Source: Sphingomonadales bacterium UBA658 (lineage in GTDB: Bacteria; Pseudomonadota; Alphaproteobacteria; Sphingomonadales; Sphingomonadaceae). Taken from it: DNA of 14,234 nt. This document shows positions 7,104 to 14,201 of the stretch, piece after piece. The stretch's first letter is position 1, and each line of letters starts with the position of its first letter. The notes beneath the pieces were generated by a model. It was not told where the DNA came from, did no database searches, and was given only the letters and a program-made list of their open reading frames with translations. The stretch is from contig DBOA01000197.1 in the NCBI GenBank assembly GCA_002299195.1, positions 1-14,234 of the forward strand, written 5' to 3'. The translations under genes and the position numbers were made by a program.

Positions 7104-7562
7104 ATGGCAGACAACTCGGATAGCGGTGGCGGAATTATACTAGCAATTTTGGCGGTCTTGGCACTTTACAATTGCTCAGGGTCTCCATCAGAAGATGAAC
7201 AGTTGGTCGCGTCCGAACTGGGGGTAAGCGACGATGAAGCGGCAGATCTAATTGCTGAGTATGGCACTGCCGAAAGCGTCATTGAAGACCAGGAAGAGGG
7301 CACACGCGAGCCATTTGATGAGGATGCAGCAAAAGAAGCAGCAGAAGGTGATCTTGCGTCAGAAAGTTATGACTACAGTTATGGATGCACAAGCGACTGC
7401 TCAGGTCACGAAGCTGGATGGCGGTGGCGGGCGGACAACGGGTATACAACTCCCGGCAACAGTAACTCTTTCTACGAAGGCGGTCAGGCTTTTGATGACG
7501 CGGTTGATGACAAAGTCGAGGAAATGAGAGAAGCGTACGAGGCTGGTGAAGAACCTTATTAA
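7104..7562 (+). CDS. Hypothetical acidic exported or membrane-anchored protein with CxxxCSGHEAG motif
   Basis: I do not recognise a characterised family. The 152-residue protein opens with a Gly/Ser-rich stretch and one hydrophobic segment (about residues 11-22), followed by Cys24. That could be a membrane anchor; the residues before Cys24 (LYN) are a poor lipobox. Residues 27-90 are strongly acidic and Ala-rich, with likely short helices. Residues 94-106 contain the compact motif GCTSDCSGHEAGW with Cys95, Cys99 and His102, then GNSNSFYEGGQAF at 118-130. I recall similar CSGHEAG segments in other unannotated bacterial proteins, which suggests a small conserved domain, perhaps disulfide-bonded or metal-binding. 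The ATG has only a weak ribosome-binding site. It converges with the next gene across 35 bases. It is probably accessory. Confidence 0.65.
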   Translation: MADNSDSGGGIILAILAVLALYNCSGSPSEDEQLVASELGVSDDEAADLIAEYGTAESVIEDQEEGTREPFDEDAAKEAAEGDLASESYDYSYGCTSDCSGHEAGWRWRADNGYTTPGNSNSFYEGGQAFDDAVDDKVEEMREAYEAGEEPY

Positions 7563-7597
7563 TTGACCAGCTTCATCGTTCCAGCGCGGCTTCAGGA

Positions 7598-8326
7598 TCA
7601 GCGTACCTTCGCGCGGTAGGAAGTGATCGCCCTGTTGCAGCCAGCCAGCGTCGAGATTATCGTCGGGTCGGACAGGCCCTCATCAAACGACTTCATATAG
7701 TAGCTGCGTACGCGAGGATCGGTCGATTGGCCAAACTCCTTCACCAGCGCATCGGAGCGCACTGGACCGATCTTGGAACGGCAAGTGCCTGCGAGCATCA
7801 TGAGGTCGCCACGCGCTTGGATTTGAGGGGTCTGCCAACTTGCCAGCCCACCCGCCTCCAAGAGGCTGTCAGCGGCTTCAGTTGTCGCCTTATCTAGATC
7901 ATATCCGGATGGCGGCACTATCAAGGACGAGAAGATCGCGTCGGTCGTCGCTGCCATACAGGTTCGACCGTAGCCAAGCAGGATGCCCTTCAGCTCGCGA
8001 AGTTGGGCATCGGACTTAGCTCCGCTGGAAGCCGCTTCAAGGTCGGCGCTGAGCATTCGGCCTTGGCGCGAAACAGCTTCACCCTTGAGGCGCTCGACAG
8101 TCGCCGGATCGACCGACCAAGATGCCGTTTCGGCTTTAAGGGCGGCTTCTGCTTTCGTCGGCAAGTCTGGGTCCAGCTTCATGCCCAGCTTCTCGCACAT
8201 TGGCGCAGTCACAACGAACTGGCCAACGCGGTTCAAGCGATCCTGTTGGGTCTGCGTCTGAGCAGATGCCGGAACAGAAGCAATCATGCACAGCGTAGCT
8301 ACCGCCACGCGCCAAGCAACAGTCAT
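7598..8326 (-). CDS. Hypothetical secreted four-cysteine protein
   Basis: This 242-residue protein has a clear signal peptide (MTVAWR then a hydrophobic stretch, SVPASA, cut after about residue 22 before QTQTQQ). The mature part is mostly predicted helix and has exactly four cysteines (44, 123, 182 and 230), which fits two disulfide bonds in the periplasm. I see no known motif or catalytic site and cannot name a family. The frame is open from an ATG at 8341, five codons earlier; I chose ATG 8324-8326 because it gives a standard signal peptide and is preceded by a G-rich run (GGGGGG) followed by GAAAGA. An AT-rich stretch at about 8362-8382 upstream may hold its promoter. It is a single gene flanked by a convergent neighbour and the divergent thyA. 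Confidence 0.7.
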   Translation of the reverse strand: MTVAWRVAVATLCMIASVPASAQTQTQQDRLNRVGQFVVTAPMCEKLGMKLDPDLPTKAEAALKAETASWSVDPATVERLKGEAVSRQGRMLSADLEAASSGAKSDAQLRELKGILLGYGRTCMAATTDAIFSSLIVPPSGYDLDKATTEAADSLLEAGGLASWQTPQIQARGDLMMLAGTCRSKIGPVRSDALVKEFGQSTDPRVRSYYMKSFDEGLSDPTIISTLAGCNRAITSYRAKVR

Positions 8327-8436
8327 TCTTTCGCCCCCCATTAATGACAGTCAGAGCTAAATCATAAAAATATACAACTCAAGCAATCTATCGGCATGTT
8401 TCCCGGTATCGCCGGTTAAAGCAATGAACAATGTGC

Positions 8437-8462
8437 CGGGATGCCGATTGGAGGGCATCCCG
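8437..8462. repeat. Nine-base inverted repeat in the thyA upstream region
   Basis: CGGGATGCC (8437-8445) pairs with GGCATCCCG (8454-8462) around the loop GATTGGAG. No T run follows on either strand, so it is not a standard terminator. It lies about 100 bases before thyA and could be a regulatory palindrome or a leader hairpin. The rest of the 8327-8559 gap holds an AT-rich patch near 8362-8382 and nothing else I recognise. Confidence 0.6.
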
Positions 8463-8559
8463 CCTGCTTCGTCTGTCTCAAGGCGTCCACGGGCACGTAC
8501 CCGAGCGGTGATGCATTCGGACAGTTGCCAAAAACATGCTCTGGCCTTAGCGGTGGGGC

Positions 8560-9492
8560 ATGCACATTACGCCTCATTATGAAGAGCAATATTTATCGTT
8601 GATGCGCCGCATTTGGAACGAGGGCGCTGTTCAGCGCGATCGGACGGGCGTGGGCACCAAAGCGTTGTTCGGCGCCAATATGCGCTTCTCGCTGGCCGAC
8701 GATGCTATTCCGCTGCTGACCACCAAGCGGGTGTACTGGAAAACTGCGGCGCGCGAGATGCTGTGGTTTTTGACCGGCGACACAAATATCCAGCCCTTGC
8801 TTCAACAGAATGTCAAAATCTGGACCGACTGGCCGCTGGCGCGATATCGGCGCGAAACGGGCGAAGACATCACGCAGGAAGCATTTGAGCAACGCATTGT
8901 CGAAGATGATGCCTTTGCCGAGCAATGGGGCGATTTGGGTCCAGTCTATGGCGCGCAGTGGGTCAACTGGCCACGTTATGAGGCGAGCGACAACGGGCTA
9001 TTCCGACGTGCCGAGAAGGGCATCGATCAGGTCAGTCTGCTGGTTGAAAGTTTGAAGAATAACCCGGGTTCGCGCCGCCACATCATCGAAGGCTGGAATG
9101 TTGCTGAGCTCGACCAAATGGCGCTTCCGCCTTGCCACAAGACTTACCAGTTCCATGTCGCGGACAATATATTGAGTTGCATATTGTTTCAGCGTTCGTG
9201 CGACCTTGGATTGGGATTTGCGTTCAATGCATTTTCTGCTGCTTTGTTGACGCGGATGCTCGCCGCGGTCTGTGGGTACAAGGCGGGCGAACTGATCTGG
9301 CAGGGTGGCGACGTGCATTTATATCTGAACCATGCGCCATTGGTTGAGGAGCAGTTGAGCCGCACGCCGTCTGGCAACCCCAAGTTGAAGCTTTTGCGGA
9401 CGCCCGACAGCATTTTTGATTTCCGCATCGACGATTTTGAAGTGTCTGATTATCACCCGCAATCGCACATTTCTGCGCCTGTTGCGGTGTAA
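8560..9492 (+). CDS. thyA: Thymidylate synthase ThyA
   Basis: The enzyme converts dUMP to dTMP in the cytosol, using 5,10-methylenetetrahydrofolate as both carbon donor and reductant. Family hallmarks are visible: RDRTG at 26-30, DLGPVYGAQW at 125-134, phosphate-binding SRRHI at 171-175, the active-site cysteine Cys192 in PPCHKTYQF, QRSCDLGLG at 211-219, Asn223, GGDVHLYLNH at 249-258, and the C-terminal APVAV. At 310 residues it is longer than the 264-residue E. coli enzyme; the extra sequence is mostly at about 93-122, between IWTDW and GDLGPVYG, an insertion point also used by longer family members. The ATG is preceded by a weak G-rich site (GGTGGGG). It stands alone, with no dihydrofolate reductase gene beside it. 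Confidence 0.96.
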   Translation: MHITPHYEEQYLSLMRRIWNEGAVQRDRTGVGTKALFGANMRFSLADDAIPLLTTKRVYWKTAAREMLWFLTGDTNIQPLLQQNVKIWTDWPLARYRRETGEDITQEAFEQRIVEDDAFAEQWGDLGPVYGAQWVNWPRYEASDNGLFRRAEKGIDQVSLLVESLKNNPGSRRHIIEGWNVAELDQMALPPCHKTYQFHVADNILSCILFQRSCDLGLGFAFNAFSAALLTRMLAAVCGYKAGELIWQGGDVHLYLNHAPLVEEQLSRTPSGNPKLKLLRTPDSIFDFRIDDFEVSDYHPQSHISAPVAV

Positions 9493-9513
9493 TTTCGCAT
9501 TAGGACAGCGATA

Positions 9514-9542
9514 TTGACCTAAAGGACCGTTTGAAATATTAT
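9514..9542 (+). promoter_or_regulatory. Probable housekeeping-sigma promoter for the bkd operon
   Basis: TTGACC (9514-9519) and TATTAT (9537-9542) are separated by exactly 17 bases, close to the consensus -35 and -10 boxes. The predicted transcript start near 9549 leaves a leader of about 50 bases before the first bkd gene. The site lies 22 bases after the thyA stop. Confidence 0.65.
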
Positions 9543-9601
9543 AACAACCGTGGATAATAAACTACCTGAGTCGTTTCGGGTACATAACTGCGGAGATGGT
9601 G

Positions 9602-10888
9602 ATGGTGCACGGTATCAAGGACAATCTCGCGCCGCTTCATCTCCATGTGCCGGAACCCAAGTTCCGCCCAGGCGATAAGGCCGATTTTAGCGACATCATT
9701 GTGCCCGAAGTGGACGCCATAACGCGCCCCGATGAGCACGCCAGCCCAGCCGACATACATGCACTGGCTTATGGCCTTGTCCGCGTTTTGGGCGATGATA
9801 ATCAGGCCGTTGGCAGTTGGAACCCCGGGCTCGATGCCGACACGCTGCGCGCCATGCTGCGCAAGATGCTGCTATTGCGTGCCTTTGATGACCGGATGTT
9901 CCGGGCACAGCGTCAGGGCAAAACCAGTTTCTATATGAAGTCTTTTGGCGAGGAAGCGACGTCGGTTGCAACCACGATGGCGCTGCATTCGGATGACATG
10001 TGTTTTCCAAGCTATCGCCAGCAAGGCATTCTGATTACGCGAGATTATCCTCTGGTTGATATGATGAACCAGATTTATTCGAACAGTGGCGATCGTCTGA
10101 AGGGGCGCCAGCTGCCCATCATGTATTCCGCCAAGGATTACGGATTTTTCAGTATTTCGGGCAACCTGACAACGCAATATCCGCAGGCGGTAGGCTGGGC
10201 CATGGCGTCTGCATCACGCGCCGATACCCGTATCTCTGCCGTTTGGTGTGGTGATGGGTCGACCGCGGAAGGTGACTTTCACAGCGCCCTGACATTTGCT
10301 GCCGTATATAATGCGCCGGTTATCTTTCAGGTCGTAAACAACCAGTGGGCGATTTCGTCATTCTCCGGTTTTGCAGGGAGCGAACGGACAACGTTCGCCG
10401 CCCGTGCCATTGGTTATGGCATCGCGGGACTGCGCGTGGACGGCAATGATGCGCTGGCCGTTTTTGCAGCCATGCAGTGGGCGGCCAACCGCGCGCGCAC
10501 GAATGGTGGGCCAACCTTGATCGAATATTTCACCTATCGCGGGGAAGGGCATTCGACGTCGGATGACCCCGGCGCGTACCGTGCGGCGGAAGAATATGCA
10601 TTGTGGCCGCTTGGCGACCCTGTGACGCGCCTTAAAGATCATTTGATAGCGATTGGCGCGTGGAGTGACGAGCAGCATGAGGCGCTCATTCTGGAACTGT
10701 CGGATTTCGTAAAGGCGTCCCAGAAAGAGGCGGAGCAGAAAGGGATTTTAGGCCACGGCCTGCATCACCCAATGGAAACCATGTTCGAAGATGTGTTCGA
10801 AGAAATGCCATGGCATTTGAAAGAGCAGTGCGAACAAATGTTGGAAGAACAACGCGACAAATTTGGTCCTGAATGGGAGGCGCGCTGA
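9602..10888 (+). CDS. bkdA1: Branched-chain 2-oxoacid dehydrogenase E1 component, alpha subunit
   Basis: The 428-residue alpha subunit of the thiamine diphosphate-dependent E1 enzyme takes part in oxidative decarboxylation of the 2-oxoacids from valine, leucine and isoleucine. The ThDP/Mg-binding motif runs from GDGSTAEGDF (217-226) to VVNN (244-247). FTYRGEGHSTSDDP matches the conserved loop that carries the regulatory serines in mammalian homologues. The N-terminal PEPKFRPGDKADF and the FPSYRQQGILI and DRLKGRQLPIMYS segments are typical of the bacterial BCKDH type rather than pyruvate dehydrogenase. I prefer ATG 9602 because GGAG (9592-9595) sits 6 bases before it; ATG 9596 is two codons earlier. 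It is the first gene of a three-gene operon behind a good promoter. Confidence 0.93.
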   Translation: MVHGIKDNLAPLHLHVPEPKFRPGDKADFSDIIVPEVDAITRPDEHASPADIHALAYGLVRVLGDDNQAVGSWNPGLDADTLRAMLRKMLLLRAFDDRMFRAQRQGKTSFYMKSFGEEATSVATTMALHSDDMCFPSYRQQGILITRDYPLVDMMNQIYSNSGDRLKGRQLPIMYSAKDYGFFSISGNLTTQYPQAVGWAMASASRADTRISAVWCGDGSTAEGDFHSALTFAAVYNAPVIFQVVNNQWAISSFSGFAGSERTTFAARAIGYGIAGLRVDGNDALAVFAAMQWAANRARTNGGPTLIEYFTYRGEGHSTSDDPGAYRAAEEYALWPLGDPVTRLKDHLIAIGAWSDEQHEALILELSDFVKASQKEAEQKGILGHGLHHPMETMFEDVFEEMPWHLKEQCEQMLEEQRDKFGPEWEAR

Positions 10889-11916
10889 TGACCGAGCCCG
10901 CCACCAAAACGATGAACATGATTGAGGCGATCAATAGCGCCCTAGACGTGATGCTGGCGAAAGACCCCGAAGTTGTCATCATGGGTGAAGACGTTGGCTA
11001 TTTCGGCGGCGTGTTCCGCGCGACTGCGGGGCTTCAGAAAAAGCATGGTAAAACCCGCGTTTTTGACACGCCCATCAGCGAATGTGGCATCATCGGCGTT
11101 GGTGTTGGCATGGCAGCCTATGGCCTGCGGCCCGTGCCCGAGATTCAGTTTGCCGATTACATCTACCCCGGGCTTGACCAGTTGGTCAGTGAGGCCGCGC
11201 GCATGCGCTATCGTTCTGCCAATGACTTTATCTGTCCCATGACCGTGCGTTCGCCATTTGGCGGCGGCATATTCGGCGGGCAAACGCATAGCCAAAGCCC
11301 CGAAAGCCTGTTCACGCATGTGTGCGGGATTAAGACGGTTATTCCCGCGACGCCTTATGATGCAAAGGGGCTGCTGATTGCCGCCATCGAAGACAATGAC
11401 CCCGTCGTGTTTTTTGAGCCCAAGCGGATCTACAATGGCCCGTTCAGTGGCTATTATGACCGTCCGGTCGAACCATGGTCCAAACATGACGGCAGCGCCG
11501 TTCCAGAAGGCTATTATCGCATAGACTTAGGCAAGGCGGCGGTCGTGCGGGAAGGGCAGGCGGTCACGGTCCTCACCTACGGCACGATGGTGCATGTTGT
11601 GAAAGCTGTCGTCGCCGAGCATGGCATTGAAGCCGAAATCATCGACCTGCGGACATTATTGCCACTGGACATCGAAACCATTGAGGCATCGGTGAAGAAA
11701 ACGGGCCGCTGTATGGTTGTGCATGAAGCGACGCGCACCAGCGGATTTGGCGCTGAATTGGCTGCGCAGGTGCAGGAACGGTGCTTCTATCACCTCGAGG
11801 CGCCAATAGAGCGCGTGACCGGGTTTGACACACCATATCCACACAGCCTTGAATGGGCATATTTCCCCGGCCCCGTGCGGCTCGCCCGCGCATTTGACAA
11901 GATCATGAAGGACTGA
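10888..11916 (+). CDS. bkdA2: Branched-chain 2-oxoacid dehydrogenase E1 component, beta subunit
   Basis: The 342-residue beta subunit pairs with the upstream alpha subunit to form the E1 heterotetramer. Family signatures include GEDVGYFGGVFRATAGL near the N-terminus, the ThDP-activating glutamate in TPISECGIIG, QFADYIYPGLDQLVSE, RSPFGGGIFGGQTHSQ, and the C-terminal transketolase domain with EAEIIDLRTLLPLD and HEATRTSGFGAEL. The start is the ATG at 10888, which overlaps the TGA of the alpha gene by one base (TGATG) and has GGGAGG (10875-10880) 7 bases upstream; the frame is also open from an ATG at 10873. This indicates translational coupling and equal synthesis of the two E1 subunits. The next gene starts 4 bases after the stop. 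Confidence 0.95.
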   Translation: MTEPATKTMNMIEAINSALDVMLAKDPEVVIMGEDVGYFGGVFRATAGLQKKHGKTRVFDTPISECGIIGVGVGMAAYGLRPVPEIQFADYIYPGLDQLVSEAARMRYRSANDFICPMTVRSPFGGGIFGGQTHSQSPESLFTHVCGIKTVIPATPYDAKGLLIAAIEDNDPVVFFEPKRIYNGPFSGYYDRPVEPWSKHDGSAVPEGYYRIDLGKAAVVREGQAVTVLTYGTMVHVVKAVVAEHGIEAEIIDLRTLLPLDIETIEASVKKTGRCMVVHEATRTSGFGAELAAQVQERCFYHLEAPIERVTGFDTPYPHSLEWAYFPGPVRLARAFDKIMKD

Positions 11917-11920
11917 CTTT

Positions 11921-13180
11921 ATGCCCATATTCACATTCAACTTACCCGATATTGGTGAAGGCATAGCCGAGGCAGAAATCGTTGCATGGCATGTAAAGGT
12001 TGGCGACAAGATTTCTGAAGACCAGCCGTTGGCGGATATGATGACGGACAAAGCGACCGTCGAAATGGAAAGTCCGGTGGCGGGGATTGTGACCAAGGTT
12101 GCTGGCGAGGCGGGCGATGTAATCGCCATCGGTTCGATGCTGGTGGAGATTGAAACCGCGACTGACGTCAGTCAGGTGGAAAGCACGGTACAGGTAGAAG
12201 CGGTTGCCACGGTCGAAGACGAGCTGCCACATGCGCCGGAACCAGTCGCTGCGGAACCAGCGATTGTTCAGGAAGGGCCTGCCGCTGCGCCGGCCCAGTC
12301 GCCTAGCATAAGCGCCGACCATAAGATTACGGCGTCGCCTGCAGTGCGCCAACGCGCAAAGGAACTTGGCGTTGAGTTGACTGACGTCAAGGCGGCGGGT
12401 GGGCATGTCCGGCACGCGGATCTCGACGCGTTTTTGGCCTATGGAAGCGGGCAGGGCTATCGCGCATCCCATATCAGCGCGCGCCGTGACGACGAGAATG
12501 TCAAAGTGATCGGTATGCGCCGACGTATCGCGGACAACATGGCGGCGTCAAAGCGCCATATCCCGCATTTCACTTATGTCGAAGAAATTGACGTCACCGC
12601 GATTGAAGCGATGCGCGCCGACCTAAACGCCAATCGCGGCGCAAGGCCAAAGCTGACAATGCTCCCATTGCTTATCGTGGCAATCTGCAAGACGATCCCG
12701 CAATTCCCGATGATCAACGCGCGTTACGACGACGAAAATGGCGTCGTGACGCGCCATGGCGCAGTGCATCTGGGCATGGCGACCCAAACCGATGCGGGAT
12801 TGATGGTCCCCGTCATCCGCGACGCGCAGGACAGAAATATCTGGCAGCTTGCAACGGAAATTGCGCGCCTTGCCGACGCTGCACGGAGTGGCTCAGCGAA
12901 AAGTGAAGAGCTGTCGGGCTCCACGCTTACAGTGACGTCGCTTGGCCCCTTGGGCGGCATTGTGACCACACCTGTCATCAACCGACCTGAAGTCGCGATC
13001 ATCGGACCCAATAAGATTGTCGAGCGCCCGATGTTTGTCGGCGACACAATTGAGGCACGCAAATTGATGAACCTGTCGATCAGCTGCGACCATCGTGTCG
13101 TCGACGGCTGGGATGCGGCTTATTATGTTCAGGCGTTGAAAAAGCTTATGGAAACGCCGGTTTTGCTATTTGCCGATTAA
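11921..13180 (+). CDS. bkdB: Branched-chain 2-oxoacid dehydrogenase E2 component (lipoamide acyltransferase)
   Basis: The 419-residue E2 core enzyme transfers the branched acyl group from E1 via lipoate to CoA. Domains in order: one lipoyl domain (residues 1-80) with the lipoylated Lys44 in MTDKATVEME; an Ala/Pro/Glu-rich flexible linker (about 81-132); an E3/E1-binding domain (about 135-173, SPAVRQRAKELG); and the catalytic acyltransferase domain (about 192-419), with His391 and Asp395 in DHRVVDGW. Only one lipoyl domain is present, as in other BCKDH E2 proteins. AAGGA (11908-11912) sits 8 bases before the ATG. The E3 dihydrolipoamide dehydrogenase gene is not in the window, so it is presumably encoded elsewhere. 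No terminator is seen in the 129 bases before tRNA-Asp. Confidence 0.95.
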   Translation: MPIFTFNLPDIGEGIAEAEIVAWHVKVGDKISEDQPLADMMTDKATVEMESPVAGIVTKVAGEAGDVIAIGSMLVEIETATDVSQVESTVQVEAVATVEDELPHAPEPVAAEPAIVQEGPAAAPAQSPSISADHKITASPAVRQRAKELGVELTDVKAAGGHVRHADLDAFLAYGSGQGYRASHISARRDDENVKVIGMRRRIADNMAASKRHIPHFTYVEEIDVTAIEAMRADLNANRGARPKLTMLPLLIVAICKTIPQFPMINARYDDENGVVTRHGAVHLGMATQTDAGLMVPVIRDAQDRNIWQLATEIARLADAARSGSAKSEELSGSTLTVTSLGPLGGIVTTPVINRPEVAIIGPNKIVERPMFVGDTIEARKLMNLSISCDHRVVDGWDAAYYVQALKKLMETPVLLFAD

Positions 13181-13263
13181 AATTTGTCGGTCGAGATGTT
13201 GGTGGCGAAGAAGCGGGGTTTGGAACTCATTTGCGCGAAAACGACCTTTTATGACAAATGCCG

Positions 13264-13290
13264 TTGACAGAATCTTGCGTCGCTTATAGT
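13264..13290 (+). promoter_or_regulatory. Probable tRNA-Asp promoter
   Basis: A perfect -35 box TTGACA (13264-13269) is followed after 15 bases by TATAGT (13285-13290), about 20 bases before the tRNA. The spacer is shorter than the ideal 17, but position and box quality fit. Confidence 0.6.
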
Positions 13291-13309
13291 GCGCCCCCAC
13301 CGCAAGTTA

Positions 13310-13386
<77 letters not shown>

Positions 13387-13398
13387 CTTCCCTGAAAA

Positions 13399-13635
13399 TC
13401 AGGTTGTAGGTGGTGCGCGGAACGATCCTGTTTCCATCCAGATCATCAGCGGCCGCATCGGCGCAATCCAGATCACGCCAGCTACCAAATAAATGATGCT
13501 CTGCAATAATATGTGCAGTTGGCCGATGAATTCAGACGCGCTGACAATCAGCACAGCCCAAACCAGAATAATCAGCAATATCGCCAGCATGCCCGCGGGC
13601 TTACGCCATGTTGGTTGCTTCTGTGGTCCATTCAT
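13399..13635 (-). CDS. DUF2842 family small membrane protein
   Basis: The 78-residue protein has two hydrophobic segments (about residues 14-34 and 42-60) and the pattern PTWRKPAGMLAILLIIL, then YLVAGVIWIAPMRPLMIWME, which I recognise as the DUF2842 family of alphaproteobacteria. Its function is unknown; it should sit in the inner membrane. The frame is open upstream to 13686, but the ATG at 13633-13635 gives the usual length and overlaps the TGA of the cyclo-ligase gene by four bases (ATGA), so the two are translationally coupled. Its stop lies 13 bases from the end of the oppositely oriented tRNA-Asp. Confidence 0.85.
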   Translation of the reverse strand: MNGPQKQPTWRKPAGMLAILLIILVWAVLIVSASEFIGQLHILLQSIIYLVAGVIWIAPMRPLMIWMETGSFRAPPTT

Positions 13636-14201
13636 AATGTTATCCAGGATTTTTCTGTCAGCACGGCATCGAGCGGGGCGTCCCAAATATCCGATGCAAG
13701 TACAGAGGTGAATTGAACCGACCAGGCAAGGCCGATGGCGATGGAATGATCCAGCACGCTGAGTGCGCGGTCATAATGGCCCGCACCCTGGCCAAGCCGG
13801 ATGAGCCTGTCATCATAGGCTAGCATGGGAACAAGAACTATATCGGGTTTACACTGTGGGGCGGTCTCAGCAGGCTGTAGAAGGCCGAATGCGCCCGGGA
13901 CAAGGTCGTCATCGGGCGACCAGCGTAAAAACCGCATTGGGGCGCTTTTGCTGGTTACGTGGGGCAGGGCAAGGTCGCAGCCCAAGGCATGCGCTTGGGC
14001 AAGGATCGCCGCGGGATCGACTTCAGAACCTTTTGCGACATAGCCCGCCACGATTTTACCGGGCATTAAAACTTTGGCTAAGGGGCTGGGGATTTTAGAA
14101 AAGGCCAGCGCCCGGTCCTGATCTGTCAAATCATTGACGTACGAATCGCGAATTTGCCGAAACGCGGCGCGCTGTGTTGGTTTGTCTAATATTGAAGTCA
14201 C
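13632..14201 (-). CDS. ygfA: 5-formyltetrahydrofolate cyclo-ligase, GTG start
   Basis: The 189-residue cytosolic enzyme uses ATP to convert 5-formyltetrahydrofolate to 5,10-methenyltetrahydrofolate, returning stored folate to one-carbon metabolism. The signature motif GQGAGHYDRAL is at 137-147 (the usual GxGxGYYDR, here with His in place of the first Tyr), preceded by PDIVLVPMLAYDDRLIRLG. VPGAFGLLQP at 101-110 and GSEVD at 58-62 also fit the family. The GTG at 14199-14201 is well supported: AGGA lies six bases upstream, and the ATG seen between them is in another frame. It overlaps the DUF2842 gene downstream by four bases and probably the tail of another gene upstream by four bases, so it belongs to a tightly packed operon. 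Confidence 0.93.
   Translation of the reverse strand: MTSILDKPTQRAAFRQIRDSYVNDLTDQDRALAFSKIPSPLAKVLMPGKIVAGYVAKGSEVDPAAILAQAHALGCDLALPHVTSKSAPMRFLRWSPDDDLVPGAFGLLQPAETAPQCKPDIVLVPMLAYDDRLIRLGQGAGHYDRALSVLDHSIAIGLAWSVQFTSVLASDIWDAPLDAVLTEKSWITL

Noticed and set aside
4728..8559. Intact mobile element or prophage
   Set aside because: No integrase, transposase, relaxase or structural phage gene is visible, and no second copy of the tRNA end was found; only island-like features remain.
11942..12472. Long minus-strand open frame inside the E2 gene
   Set aside because: It lies fully antisense to the lipoyl and linker domains and has no recognisable motif or start signal.
13391..13403. CCTGA/TCAGG hairpin after tRNA-Asp as a terminator
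   Set aside because: The stem has only five pairs with a three-base loop and no T run; it also overlaps the DUF2842 stop codon.
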